Shown here: in pieces, positions 5,749 to 5,760 of the stretch
Layout of the letters: each line of letters starts with the position of its first letter
Position numbering within the stretch: position 1 is the first letter of the stretch
DNA from: Actinomycetes bacterium
GTDB taxonomy: Bacteria > Actinomycetota > Acidimicrobiia > Acidimicrobiales > Palsa-688
Direction of reading: 5' to 3'
Assembly (NCBI GenBank): GCA_021808665.1
Contig: JAKBBA010000184.1
Coordinates: 1 to 5,760 of the forward strand
DNA length: 5,760 nt
Program-made: the position numbers and the translations under genes
Notes under the pieces: model-generated
Told to the model about the DNA's origin: nothing
Database searches by the model: none
The model's input: the letters and a program-made list of their open reading frames with translations, nothing else

Positions 5749-5760
5749 ATGTCAGTCCTG
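5749..5760 (+). CDS. Start of a further gene, truncated by the window edge
   Basis: ATG at 5749 begins Met-Ser-Val-Leu and runs off the right edge. Only four codons are visible, so nothing can be said of its product. Support comes from the GGAGGT ribosome binding site at 5733-5738 and from the promoter-like AT-richer pocket upstream. It is separated from the ThyX-like gene by 178 bases and is probably transcribed independently. Confidence 0.5.

Overview
The window looks like chromosomal DNA from a high-GC actinobacterium, most likely of the Acidimicrobiia type. The reasons are the high GC, frequent GTG starts, a HelY-type Ski2-like helicase next to Tat translocase genes (the same neighbourhood as tatA-tatC-helY in Mycobacterium), and a long tandem ThyX-like protein. 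All recognisable genes lie on the + strand. No mobile element, CRISPR array, tRNA or rRNA was seen.

Layout: (1) 2-352, the 3' part of a small four-cysteine zinc-ribbon-like protein whose start lies upstream of the window. (2) 364-528, a putative 54-residue single-pass membrane protein. (3) 496-569, three perfect palindromes packed into about 75 bp, running from the tail of that small gene into the intergenic space. They sit just upstream of (4) a probable operon tatB (599-1021), tatC (1034-1798) and helY (1808-3847), with gaps of 12 and 9 bases. (5) After 64 bases with a candidate actinobacterial -10 box comes a 552-residue gene (3912-5570) made of two divergent ThyX-like halves. (6) 5571-5748 is intergenic, with weak hairpins, an AT-richer pocket carrying an 18-bp imperfect dyad, and a strong ribosome binding site for (7) a gene that begins at 5749 and leaves the window after four codons.

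How they work together: TatB and TatC form the receptor complex of the twin-arginine pathway, which exports folded proteins; the pore-forming TatA is not in the window unless the TatB-like protein doubles for it. HelY is a DEVH-box nucleic-acid helicase, and its link to Tat is conserved gene order rather than a known functional partnership. The ThyX-like protein appears to be a separate transcription unit.

The two points most worth a second look are the helicase, which seems to lack the arch (stalk) domain that sits between the winged helix and the helical bundle in typical HelY/Mtr4 proteins, and the tandem ThyX-like protein, whose two halves each break the ThyX signature at a different residue. 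I see no evidence for a wholly new multi-gene system here.
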